Shown here piece after piece: positions 10,220 to 20,638 of a stretch of 64,000 nucleotides of DNA. The notes below the pieces were generated by a model, which had not been told where the DNA came from, ran no database searches, and saw nothing but the letters and a program-made list of their open reading frames with translations. The stretch's first letter is position 1, and the number at the start of each line of letters is the position of its first letter. The DNA comes from Tolypocladium sp. Sup5 PDA-1 (Eukaryota > Ascomycota > Sordariomycetes > Hypocreales > Ophiocordycipitaceae), in the NCBI GenBank assembly GCA_000750105.3, contig JPHH03000001.1, positions 186,001 through 250,000 on the forward strand, written 5' to 3'. A program made the translations under genes and the position numbers.

Positions 10220-11040
10220 GCTCGGGGTTATTCAAGTATCGTTCGGATGAGGTTTGAAGACGACGCCTGTTTGAGACGTGGATGGATTTGGAGCATCGAG
10301 TCGATGACGTGATGCTCTTCGCTCTCCCTGCCCCTCGGCCCGTCGCCCCACCATCAACCCGCTTCGGATCCGGAGTGAGCGAGCTCGAGTGACTCCATGT
10401 CGACTCAAGACAAACCTGGTGCTGCTCCATTGACACCATGGGCCCATGATGCTACAATGGTGGTACTACGGCACAGTCAGTTCAGGGAATGCAGCGGATC
10501 TCGACTCGGCTCGGTCCCTGCACTCGAGGAGTTGCTGATGAAGCATGGAGCGAGCAAGAAATTTCTCCCGGCAAGATGCAATTCACCAGCACTTTATGGC
10601 TGCTCTCCTAAACCAGGAGCTCGGAGACTTGGATTGCGCGAGCCTGGAGTGCAACCGCTGCTGCTCGAGCTACGGTAGCATTCCCAACAGTAAGACTCCC
10701 GGCAGCCGCTGGACAAACAGATGATGACCGGTAGAAGTGAATTCCACCTGATCCTCCCAGACCTTGGCGAGTGGCTGTTTGCCAGCTGGTCCCTGCTCCG
10801 ACACGGCACCGGACATTCACTGCCCAGTCGCCAACACTGTTCGTACTGTTCACGCAGTCGGCCAGACAACTAGGAAACAGCCTGGTTATTAAGGCGGCAC
10901 TGTTTCTACATGAGAGAAGATTTCCCTGAAAGGAAAACCTGGCACCCTTCCTCCAAAGCACTTCCACCTCTGTCCAGGCCACGCTCGTTGCACGCGTTAT
11001 CCGAAACAGCAAGCCTTGACACATCAAACCACTTGAAGCC
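10220..11040. other. Divergent intergenic region
   Basis: 821 nt shared by the promoters of GST (minus) and the P-loop ATPase (plus). No ORF in it looks coding and I see no convincing TATA box. Confidence 0.45.
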
Positions 11041-12754
11041 ATGGCCGGGTTCACGTTGGAACCCGACACGGACTTGCCCACCCTTCTGGCCCATCTGGCC
11101 CTCCTCAAGGACGATAGGCAGACGACAGATGCGGGCGAAATCACGGGCACCCCGATCTTTACCGAGGCCGTCCGCAAGTACGCGGAGTCGCTCCCCCGCA
11201 ACCCCTTTACGCAGCACGGTCTCCTCGGCGGGGATGCGAGCAAGATGGCGGCCCCCATGCTTACCGGCAGCCTCATGTCGGCCGAGAACGACCCCCGCGT
11301 CTACTACAACATCACCGCACCCTCGAGCGTCTTCATCTGCGGGAGTCAGGGCTCTGGAAAGAGCCACACTCTCAGCTGTCTCTTGGAGAACTGCCTGATT
11401 CCCTCCGAGGCGAACGTGTTGCCGCGCCCGCTCACTGGAATCGTTTTCCATTACGACACGTTCATCTCCGACACCGGAGGCTCGCCCTGCGAAGCAGCCT
11501 TTCTGTCCTCGCACGCAGGTATCACCGTCCGGGTTCTTTGCCCGCCGACCAACATGGGACAGATCCAGGTGCGTGGCTGAGCGTCCTCTTCAACCCGAGA
11601 CAGTCCGGCTAACAAGCAACAGCGAATCTACAGCGCGCTCCCAAACGTTCGCGTCGAGGAGCTGCGGTTCGACGAGTCGGATCTCAACACCAGGCGCATG
11701 ATGGACCTAATGGCCGTCAGCTCTGTCCAGGGCGGAATGCCTCTGTACCTGCACGTGGTGGCACGCATTCTTCGAGAACTGCGAATTTCGCAGCAAATCA
11801 ACGGCGGCTCGTTCAACTATGGTGCCTTCAAACGCGCGCTGGCCTCGGAAGACTTGACCCCGGGCCAGAAAGGTCCTCTCCAGCAGCGACTCGAGACCTT
11901 GGAGAGTTTCATGGTAAAGGAGCAGGTGCCGACTGCAGTCTTGCCAAACAAGAAAACGTCCAAGCCGTCTCTTCTGACCAGGCGCGGAAACAGCTGGACG
12001 CCCAAGGTACGTTCCGCCCTGGTGATGCCGGGACAGGTGGATGCTGACACGCCTACAGGCTGGGCAGTTGACAATCATCGACCTGTCGTGTCCTTGCGTG
12101 ACGGCAGAATCTGCGTGTGCCCTGTTCAACATCTGTCTGAGCATGTTTCTGGAGCAGCCCTCCAAGATTGGCCGCGTCATTGCGCTCGACGAAGCGCACA
12201 AGTACATGACGGACACGGCGGAGTGTGCAACCCTGACAGAGTCACTCCTGTCCACCATTCGTCTGCAGCGCCATATCGGAGCGCGGGTCATCATCTCGAC
12301 CCAGGAGCCCACCATATCGCCCAAACTGCTGGACCTCTGCTCCATCACCATCGTGCATCGCTTCACGTCTCCAGACTGGCTCCGGAGCCTGAAGCAGCAC
12401 CTCGCTGGCGCGACCATTCTGAACCGAGGCGAAACGACTACGGAGAACGAGCAGGGAGCTTTGAGTTTGTCTTCCGCCGAGCCCCAGGACTACGGCATGG
12501 AGCTCTTCTCCAAGATCGTGGCCCTTCGCACCGGTGAGGCGCTAATGTTTGCCCCGAGCGCCATCCTCGCAGCCGAGGGGCGGCAGTCGAAAACAGCTTC
12601 CTCGGCCTCTTCTGCGACAGGAACCGTGGATTCGACCGACGGGTCCGGGGCTGGCTTGAACGTTGAGCTCGTTTGCCTCGGCCATGGCGTCATGAAGCTT
12701 CGCGTCCGACGACGCATCACCCAGGACGGAGGCCGGAGCATCATGGCAGGCTAA
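11041..12754 (+). CDS. HerA/FtsK-like P-loop ATPase, fungal
   Basis: 535 aa from three exons: 11041-11568, 11623-12006 and 12059-12754, both introns phase 0 (GTGCGT..ACAG, 54 nt; GTACGT..TACAG, 52 nt). Walker A is GSQGSGKS at residues 101-108. Walker B is VIALDEAHK at 344-352. It is followed by a conserved RLQRHIGARVIISTQEPTIS stretch whose TQ resembles sensor residues of HerA/VirB4/TraD-type ATPases, then SITIVHRFTSPDWLRSLKQH. Homologues of this layout are common in ascomycetes and usually annotated only as P-loop NTPases. The function is therefore unknown; a DNA- or protein-translocating motor is inferred from the fold. Ser/Thr/Gly-rich residues 465-490 look like a linker before a short basic tail. 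Confidence 0.82.
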
Positions 12755-13522
12755 GTGTATGATGGAATGGGAGACATGTGTCACGAACAGCTGTTGCGTC
12801 ATGGAAGAATGTGGCGTGGAAATGCTTGTGGGTGGTTGTAGCCATCGCAACGGATGGGCGATATGGAGACATTGTCGCGCTATAGTGCCTACGTTGATAG
12901 AATGGCAGTCGTATTTGGCGCTTGTAAATTGAGGTCACTCATGAGTCGATTGGCCAATGAGTGCATTCCCCAAAGCAATTGACCCGCCTTCATTTTCTGC
13001 TCTCCGTTCATCTGATCAAGGAGATGGGAATGATGTAGGAGTCCCGACAAGCACCAGTGGGTTAGGGTTAGGGTTAACCGAACCGTTTCTCAAGCACCAA
13101 TGTTCCGCGGAGCGCATGGATATGATTGCGTTTACGCGGCGGTGAAGTCCGCTCGAGGCGTTGAAACATGTCCATGCATGGGGGCCTCCCGCCTCCAAGG
13201 TGGCTGTGATGTTGCGTGCATGATGGGCGCCTGGAATGAGGCGTTGTGATTGCTTCTGCCACCGCCTGGTCATTGGGCGGCGCAGCGAAAACACTTGAAC
13301 CCCGGCAGCCTTGGGCATGGATCTCTTCCACACAGTGACAACAGTGACTCACATCTTCCACGTGGTTCTGCCTTGTCTGCCTCGTTTCTGGCGCGGAAAC
13401 GTTCAAAAGCTCGACCTGGTCGTCCCCTCTTGGTGCCCTTCAAGTGTGGTCGTTGCTGCTCTTCAACTTTGTGGAACTTTAGCCGCCCTCGATTGAACCG
13501 GGCGACAGCCTGGCCTTTCGCA
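12755..13522. other. Intergenic region with a telomere-type repeat
   Basis: 768 nt with no convincing gene. The notable content is the GGGTTA array at 13059-13076. The stretch just before 13523 is the promoter of the C2H2 gene. Confidence 0.55.
13059..13076 (+). repeat. Interstitial telomere-type repeat, three GGGTTA units
   Basis: Three exact GGGTTA units followed by AACC, so the right end forms the palindrome GGTTAACC. TTAGGG is the telomere repeat of filamentous ascomycetes. The array lies 446 nt upstream of the zinc-finger gene start. Confidence 0.9.
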
Positions 13523-14408
13523 ATGGATTCATTCAGCCCTGGAAGCCGTGAGTGTCCTCTCCTCGCCGCGCTGTCTTTCCTCGCCGCGCACAAGCGTTTG
13601 CTGACTCGCTCAACTTGAAAGTCTTCGAATCCTCTCCCAGCTTCTACATGTCCGAGGGGGCATTCTCCGTGGAAGATGACACGTCGATGGGGTCTTTCGA
13701 GGGTTTCCAAGAACTAGATTATCTGGCAATGACCGACAGCGAACTCGGCATTGACGGCGACTCGACTTTGCAATGGCTTCAGAACGACTGCCCGCTGGGC
13801 AACGAGGGCTTCATCGACGCGCAAACCTCGACCGTCCCACTACCCTGGCTAGCATCCGGGGAACTTCTCCATGATGCAGTGGCGGGTTGCGAACCAGCCC
13901 ATGCCGCATACGACGCGTCTGCAGCTCTTTAGAGCGAGCGATCTATGTGTCTTGCCGATGATTCCGATCCGTCTGCTGCATCCACTGAAGCTTCACCATC
14001 GATGCCATGCTATAACATTAATACCCAGTTTGAGAAATTGCAACCGCCGCCGTTGCGAGATGACGAGGCGGTGCGGGATGGCGTTTTGCTCTGCACCCAC
14101 GCCGGGTGTGAGAAGACGTTTACGTCTCCGGGCCTACGGCGGTTAGTGATTCTCCCATGACGTCTTGAACTGGACTTGACGAAGCTAGAAAACATCTCAA
14201 CTCGCACTTTAGGCCTTACAACTGCCTCATGTGCCAGCACCGGGCCGCCACTCGCAGGGACATGGAGCGCCATGTGCAAACGCACAAAGGGATCCAGTCT
14301 CAAGGGATCCAATCATTTTTATGTTCCTTGTGCAAACCAAGGAAGGGGTTTACGCGGGCCGATAACCGCGACAAACACTACAAAAAATATCATAGTCGTC
14401 GATCCTGA
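13523..14408 (+). CDS. C2H2 zinc-finger protein with an in-frame TAG (weak intron or nonsense mutation)
   Basis: Assembled exons: 13523-13547, 13622-13878, 13933-14141 and 14189-14408 (236 aa if spliced this way). Intron 1 (GTGAGT..AAAG) and intron 3 (GTTAGT..GCTAG) keep phase and have usual lengths. The C-terminus has three zinc-finger units: CTHAGCEKTFTSPGLRRKH, completed across intron 3 by LNSH; then CLMCQHRAATRRDMERH followed by VQTH; then CSLCKPRKGFTRADNRDKH followed by YKKYH. The N-terminus is acidic, like an activation domain (SMGSFEGFQELDYLAMTDSE). Between them a TAG at 13930-13932 stands in the same frame as both flanking exons. A 54-nt intron from GTGGCG (13879) to that TAG would restore the frame, but the donor is poor and no good branch site is visible. 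It is either a nuclear DNA-binding factor or a recent pseudogene. Confidence 0.62.
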
Positions 14409-14615
14409 ATCGTATCAATCCACCAAGTGTCCCGGAAACAGTCCGCTTCATGTTCTCATGTGCCACAAGAAATAGGCACAAAATGCTGTAGAGCCGCCGG
14501 AGCTATCCTTGCGAGAAACGTAATACCAGCTTGCCAGATGCGTCATCCGATGCCACTCAAAGACCTGTTGTGAGGGTCGACCACATATTTGCACTCGCGT
14601 GAGTATGTCGTGGCC

Positions 14616-16199
14616 TCATGGGATCGACTTGTCTGAGCGCTCCCGATGAGCGTCCTTGTTCAAGTTCGATTCAGAGTCTACACAGGACTCATCGTCGGGA
14701 TAGTCTAGACATGACGAGTCAGCAAATTGCCTGCAGGCATGGGAGAAGCAGGTGAGCTTTAGTACCGAATTCCTCGCTGCCGAAATCTTCGTCGCGGAGG
14801 GTTTCCCCGTCAGAGATCGAGTAGTCAGACACATTGCCATTTGACCGAGAGATGCCTGATAGCGAGTCCGGGTCGGAGAGGCTTGGTCCGCCAAGCGCAA
14901 AGATGCGCTCCTTGGCGACCTCTCGAATGTCGTCGTTCATCTTGATGAGAAGGTTCCGCTGCTCGACCCAACGACTGTCATCTGCGCCGCCGGGCAAAAG
15001 GGCGACTCCCCAGTTCAAGCGCAAATTGCCGTGAGAGTCGGGCTCGACGAACCTCGCCGGATGGTGACGAAAGTAGAGCGTGCAGCAGAAACAAGCCGGC
15101 TTGCTGCATGCGATGAAGCGGTCGTCCGCGGCAAATCTCAGTTGCTCTTCGTAAAAGTGATCCAGCAGTTGAACCTCGGCGTGGATGCGTGGCACAAAAT
15201 TCTCGTCGCCGTAATTTTCCAGAACAGCCGCCCCGAGACCGATGTGACGATCTAGTGAAGACAGGCACTCTCCCAGTTCCTTCTTGCGTGGGTATGATGC
15301 GTTGACCAGTCGATTCAGGATTCCTTCGAGTGTTGTTTGGGAGTCTGCTGGTGGCAGCGGCGCGCATTCGGGAGGCTTGAGCATCTCGACGCAGAAAACG
15401 TCCAGCAGCGGCTGCAACCTCGTTCCGTCGTCGATGAGCTCTTTGATGGCCCGGGTGTGCGCTGCCAGGCGCCCCATGAAGTGCCTCAGACCGCGGAAAG
15501 CCAAAGCCTCGGGCCCTGGGCTGGACCCATCTTCTGGATCGGCCCCCAGGCTCTCGACCCGGCGCGCATGAGGGTCGTGTCGCGACCGATACGCAACTTG
15601 ACGGAGGGACAAAAGGTCCTTTTTGCTTTTAAAGTCAAAGCGTCTCAGCCAATCTGCCAGCCCGGCATCTAGAGCTGTCAGTGCCATTGCAGGGACGCAG
15701 CGTAGAGTGCTGTAGTACCTTCATCTGCAGAGCGCGCCTCGAGGATACCGCAGCATTTCTTGGCAAATTTGGATAGGAGCTTGCACTCCTTTGTCAGTCT
15801 CTGGGTGGCAAACCGAGCATGTTTTGTTGCGAGTTCCTGCTCCAGGTCTGTTCGCTGGCTCTCAGGCAGGATAGACATGTCCCTGAGGTCGCCGAGGATG
15901 CCGGTGAGGAACTGGGCAACGTCGACCGATGGGGTCTCGTTCATCGCCAGCCAGAACTTGTAACATTCCGCCCGGTCTTCGACGGCAATCGCCGTGGTGG
16001 TGGCGCCGCCTTTCCTGGAGTCACAGAGAAATGCGAGGTTCTTGAGGAACCGGCGTCGAACTGCCACGATGCTTCGTGGGTCATGGTGGGATGTCAGGTG
16101 GGGGGCCTTGCCCTTGCCGAGGATGCCGAGAAGAACCAAGGGCTCGTAGAATCTTGCGATTGCTCGGGCATATCGGTCTAGCCTGGGCCTTTTGGCCAT
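14616..16199 (-). CDS. OTT_1508-like deaminase-fold protein
   Basis: 492 aa from three exons: 16199-15719, 15674-14766 and 14704-14616, with introns of 44 nt (GTACTA..ACAG) and 61 nt (GTACTA..CTAG), phases matching. The first 320 residues are helical and unrecognised. The C-terminal domain carries the zinc-deaminase signature: HAEVQ at 325-329 (H325 zinc ligand, E327 catalytic) and PACFCC with C355 and C358 as the other ligands, followed by YFRHHP. This is the OTT_1508_deam arrangement, a nucleic acid/nucleotide deaminase-like family strongly expanded in fungi. The substrate is unknown. If intron 2 is retained, translation ends early with LLLPCLQAIC; the spliced tail DYPDDESCVDSESN looks more natural. 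A TATAAAA box lies 91 nt upstream. Confidence 0.82.
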
Positions 16200-16901
16200 G
16201 TTGGACTGGCGTGTTAGAGACGGGAGGCCGGCGAGAAAGGTTGGTGATGTGAAGGGTGTGGTCTCGGACGGACCAGTAGGTTCGCCGTGTTTTATAGGCG
16301 GCTCAGAGAGTGCTCTGGTCGGTGTCGCTATGAGCAATCGGGCTCTCATGGATGATCCGGTCACAAGGCAGATGGTGGTGGCCTCCCGCAGATGCGGATT
16401 ACCAGCCTCGGATCAGCCCGCAGGCACTCCTGGCGACATTCGTCCAATGGAGCGGTAGATGTGGCAACCCGCATCTTCATCTATTTATCAGCGAATCCCG
16501 TCGTAGTGCCAACCAACAAGTGAAGCACCAGGCTCCAGTGATGGCTGGGTGAGCTACTGCCGCGCTTGCAGCTCAGCACCTACTCGACATGGCACGATGA
16601 TGGAGGTCTCTGGGTAATTGAATCATCAGAAGAGCCGGGTCAATTCTCATACGTCTGGCTTTGGCGCTGTCACGTCTCCAAGGCACACGCCTCTGATCGA
16701 GCTCGTCCCCTAAAGCGGCTGTCTCGCATCGATCAACACTGGGGCACATGGGACTCGTTGAGTTTTATCTGAGTGTAGTCTGTAGGCTGAAACTACCAAA
16801 TCCTGAAAATCCATTCAAACAAGGACAGCCCATCTACTTGCATGGAATGACGTTCAGCCTGCTCCTCGCGTGGTGGCCGAAGCTCAAGCTGAATCGATTT
16901 C
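16200..16901. other. Intergenic region with no gene beyond a core promoter
   Basis: 702 nt between two minus-strand genes. It contains the TATA box for the deaminase gene; the rest shows no coding signal. Confidence 0.5.
16290..16296 (-). promoter_or_regulatory. TATA box of the deaminase gene
   Basis: TATAAAA on the minus strand, 91 nt upstream of the ATG at 16199. Confidence 0.6.
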
Positions 16902-17144
16902 TCACTCCGCATGGTTCTCGATGCAAAAGTCGCAGAGTGTACAATCCCTCCGCCTGACGTTCTTCTTGCAGCCGCAGACGCACTGGCACTTCGGGTCGGC
17001 GTGGGCAACGATGCCAGGGTGATGAGGGGCCATGAGGCCAAAGTCGGCTAGGGGAGCTACGCCTTGCTGCTTCGAGGGACCAGGTGCACTGCTGCGGGTC
17101 TCTGACTCTGACGTGAAAATGCGAGATGTCGTGGATGGTGCCAT
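16902..17144 (-). CDS. Small Cys-rich protein (80 aa), possible zinc-binding knuckle
   Basis: Intronless 80-aa ORF starting at the ATG of MAPSTTSR (17144), 125 nt downstream of a TATAAA box. The N-terminal half is Ser/Thr/Pro-rich and probably disordered. The last 30 residues contain the cysteine pattern CxCxCxC, eight residues, then CxxCxxC (KCQCVCGCKKNVRRRDC, then TLCDFCIENH). Seven cysteines plus a terminal His could bind one or two zinc ions. There is no signal peptide, so it is not an extracellular disulphide protein of the usual effector type. I do not recognise the family. It may be a nuclear or cytosolic adaptor; the function is unknown. Confidence 0.55.
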   Translation of the reverse strand: MAPSTTSRIFTSESETRSSAPGPSKQQGVAPLADFGLMAPHHPGIVAHADPKCQCVCGCKKNVRRRDCTLCDFCIENHAE

Positions 17145-17660
17145 CGTGAACTTGTATCGCGGCAAGCGGAGTGACAATGGGGGTAGTAACGTGGATTTCG
17201 AGGCCGAGGACTCGATTGCGAAATTCTTGGAGCAGGATTGCGTATTTCTAACAGGAAATCATGGCAAATTTATATCTCGGCCAAAAAGGGGGCTGTGAAT
17301 CACCATGTTGACTCTCATATTCACTGAACCGCACCAGTTCGCCGCCTCGTCGAATGAGGACTATCTCATACGAAGAAGGCGGTATGATGTCAATCGGTGG
17401 CGCCTCTTTCACTGCAGCCGTAGAGTCTGAAACAGGCATCTTCAACGTGCACTCTCGCTTCAGCACGAAAAAAGGGGCTCGAGGATTGATGTCGAAGCCT
17501 GTTGATGCTGCCTGCCTAGGCTCAACACTGGAACGACCGCGTCGAGCAACATCTCCCAGAGAAGAGCCCGGCTGCCGTGAGGCGTGTAATTTTCATTCGA
17601 GATGAGATCGGAGAGTTGCGGTCTGACGTCTCCGTGATCCGCGAAGAGAGGACAAGTTGA
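17145..17660. other. Intergenic region with promoter and a possible extra exon
   Basis: 516 nt. A TATAAA on the minus strand at 17269-17274 fits the 80-aa gene. A minus-strand ORF from the ATG at 17439 to 17248 (63 aa, APPIDIIPPSSYEIVLIRRG within it) has a coding look but no independent support. Confidence 0.4.
17269..17274 (-). promoter_or_regulatory. TATA box of the 80-aa Cys-rich gene
   Basis: TATAAA on the minus strand, 125 nt upstream of the ATG at 17144. Confidence 0.45.
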
Positions 17661-19855
17661 TCAGACCAAGACGGCAGCCTGCGAAGAGGCGGCTCGGGCG
17701 TAAAACATCTTCACCGCGTCGTCGAAGACGGCCTTGACCTTTCTGGCGTCCAGCTTCTCTTTGCGGTCAAAGCTATACAGACCGTTTGCTTCTTGTTCGA
17801 TGTCTGTTCTGTAGGGGTGCATCTCCAATGAGCGGGGTGCGGTCAATGTCGGGGACGAGACTTACAGTTGAGTGTAGACAAACGCGCAGCAATGCCCCCC
17901 CTCGGTCACTCCTTGGACCAGCCGCTCGAATCTCTTGAGCAAGTCATCCGCATTGCTCGCAGTCGTGTAGCCCCAGTCGCGATCCGAGGACTCGGAGGTG
18001 CCGCCCCGGACACGGGCCGGGGCGATGTTGACGCCGCCAAATTCAGTACACATGACCGGAGCCCCTGCCTGGTGCTTTGAACTCCCGACAAACAGATCCC
18101 TCCCGGCCTTTGGGCCGAGAATGAGGTCGAGGCTGGCACATGTCTTTCCCAGCTCCGGCCCGTCGCTGTAGTCGTGGAATGTGGTCAAGTCGGAGCAGAC
18201 GTGCTCCCAGCCGCAGTTGTCATTCACGCTTCGGGTGGGATCAAGGGTCCTGACACTACGATTAGCCCCGATCGTGCCGTTTCCGGGGCTACTCACTTTG
18301 TCAGGTAATACAACGCGCGAACGTGGTCTTGCTGCTCCGCCTCGTCTTTGAGAGACGGATAGCCCCAGCTCTCGTTGACTGGCGTCCACGTCACGACGGA
18401 CGGGTGGTTGATGGCGAGCTTGACAGCCTCTGCCCACTCCTGGTTGAACCGGTCGACATATTCGGGGCTGAACTGGTACGAGTTGGCCATTTCTGCCCAG
18501 ACGAGGTACCCGAGCTTGTCGGCCCAGTAGTAGAACAAGGGGTCCTCGACTTTTTGGTGCTTCCGGCAGCCGTTGAAGCCCATGCGCTTCGCCAGCTCAA
18601 TATCCATCTTTGTGCTGTCGGGGGCCGGGGGCGTCATGAACGAATCCGGCCAGTAGCCCTGGTCGAGGCAGAGGGCCTGGAAGTAAGGCCTGCCATTGAG
18701 CCTCCATGTCCCGTCGCCGCGAGACCACTCGATGGAACGCATCCCGGTGGTTGTCTGTACCTCGTCCACGACGCTCCCGGACGGGTCCAAGAGGCGAATG
18801 GTCAGGTCGTAGAGGAGAGGATGCTCCGGCGACCACAAGGCCACGCCGTCATGCCAGCAACTCCCCTTGCTCGGTGGCGGATCGAGGACGGACCGCGGCA
18901 GACGTGATTTCTGGTCTTGCGATAGCCGCATACTCAGCTCTACGTCCACCGAACTGCTTTCCCTCGGAAGTCTCTTCCGGCCCGACGTCGCGACGGAGAT
19001 GCCTGCAAGCTTGGCCTCGACCTCGACGCAGCAATCCTGTCCCGCTCGTCGCCCGAGCACCGCGATGCGGCAGGAGAGGTTCCCTGACTGGATGTCGTTG
19101 GACCGCAAAACAGTGCCGTGCGTGCTGTCGGCAATCCTCGCCGCGGGGACGACTTCCAGCCACACGGACTGCCAGACGCCCCCTGACGGCGTGTAGAAGA
19201 TGCTCTCGGGCTTTGCGCCCCAGTACTGCTTCCCGCGCGGCTGGGCGAGGTCGTATGCAGAATCGTACACTCGAACTGTGAGCCGATGAGAAGGTGATTC
19301 GGCGCCCGCGTCTACGGCGTCCGTCACGTCGAGGTCAAAAGGCACGTGCCCGCCGCGATGGCCGCCGACGTACTGGCCATTTACCCAGACGCGGGCCTCG
19401 TAGTCGACAGCGCCGAATCGAAGCAGCAGCCTTTGGCCCTGCTTCTTTTCGTCCGTGGTGCGGAGGTCGGATACGGTCCGCTCGTACCAGAGCACCTCGT
19501 GCACCCCGCGGTCGTTGATGCCCGAGGCGGGACACTGGAACACAAAGGGAACCAGGATCGCGCGTCGGTGGTTGGCGGCTGCTGCACTCTTCGAGAAGGC
19601 ATTGTTCTCAATCAGGCCCTGCGTGCCGGCGGCGATTCGCTGTGTGATGGTGTCGCTGTCGGATCGGCCCCCCGCCGCGCCCCGTGAAGCCTGGACCGCG
19701 ACCTCTTGCGGCAGGCCGCGGTGCGCCCAACGGCGGGCAAGTCCAACGTCGTCGTCGTCGAACAGAAAGTCCCACGGGCCATTGAGGGACTGCCACCTCA
19801 GGTTGGTGCGCTCAAAGTCTGGGCGTGGATAAGACTGCGTGGATGATGCCTCCAT
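17661..19855 (-). CDS. Glycoside hydrolase family 2 enzyme, intracellular
   Basis: 696 aa from three exons: 19855-18297, 18249-17866 and 17808-17661, with introns of 47 nt (GTGAGT..GTCAG) and 57 nt (GTAAGT..TACAG), both phase 2. It has the GH2 layout: a jelly-roll sugar-binding domain (LNGPWDFLFDDD, later WVNGQYVGGHRGGHVPFDLD), an immunoglobulin-like domain, and a TIM barrel. The acid/base is E495 in TPVNESWG and the nucleophile is E589 in VMCTEFGG. The end reads QLTDIEQEANGLYSFDRK, a common GH2 ending. It resembles fungal and bacterial beta-galactosidase/beta-glucuronidase-like GH2 proteins; the true sugar cannot be fixed. There is no signal peptide, so it probably acts on an imported or internal glycoside. 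Confidence 0.9.
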
Positions 19856-20632
19856 TGTGTTGAGCCTGAGCTGGTGACGTAGGTTGAGGTGTAGGTTAGG
19901 TGGCCGGACATGGGACTGAGCCAACAGTCGTTGGCGTCAAATTGCCAGTGGTTGGCGATGGGATTATCCTCGAGGTTGACGAGATGAAGTTTTCTCGTCC
20001 AAGAGGCCATTTCAGGGGAATATGCGTTCCTTTCCCCCTGTCGTGGGTCCAACTATCGTGTCGACGTTGATCCTCCCGAGATGCCAATCAGAATGCCAGG
20101 ATGAGTGATCGGCACACACAAAACGCTCACCCCACAAACGTTTCTGACGCATTGCGGTTTTTGAATGGCTGCATGGAGAAGATTGAAAGTGAAAAGGGTT
20201 AGATTTCCTTCATGGTTTAACACAGCACGGCTCAATCCGGAGATGAAAAGGTCGCCAGTGAGATGGAAGGGGGTGGTTGCTCGGCCTGCACAATACAATC
20301 ATATGTGAGAACCAACCGCGAACGGGCGGCCAAGTCTGCCATAGGAGTTGAAAACTCCCTTCGTAGAGTGCTTTCTGTCCTTTTGGATCAATCACTACAA
20401 GAGCATCCAACACTTGAGTGATTTACACGTGTAGGAGACGGCCAACAGCCTCGCCGAGCTGGCCGGTCATTTCCATGCCGAATTACGCCGGGCGAGGCCT
20501 CTCCTCATGGCGCGCCGCTTGGCATACGACCAACGTGGTGCAAATGTCACAGCATGTTGACTGAGGTGCGTGGACCAGGGCTTCAAGACGGCGGTGAAGG
20601 AGCTGGCTGTGTTCCGCCGAAGCTCCGAGGGC

Positions 20633-20638
20633 TATAAA
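20633..20638 (+). promoter_or_regulatory. Orphan TATA box
   Basis: TATAAA in GGGCTATAAATGCC. The next ATG in a short leader (20697) opens MSRESTRRHGLDAG and then reaches two GTGAGC donor-like sites, but I cannot find a supported downstream exon. Confidence 0.3.
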
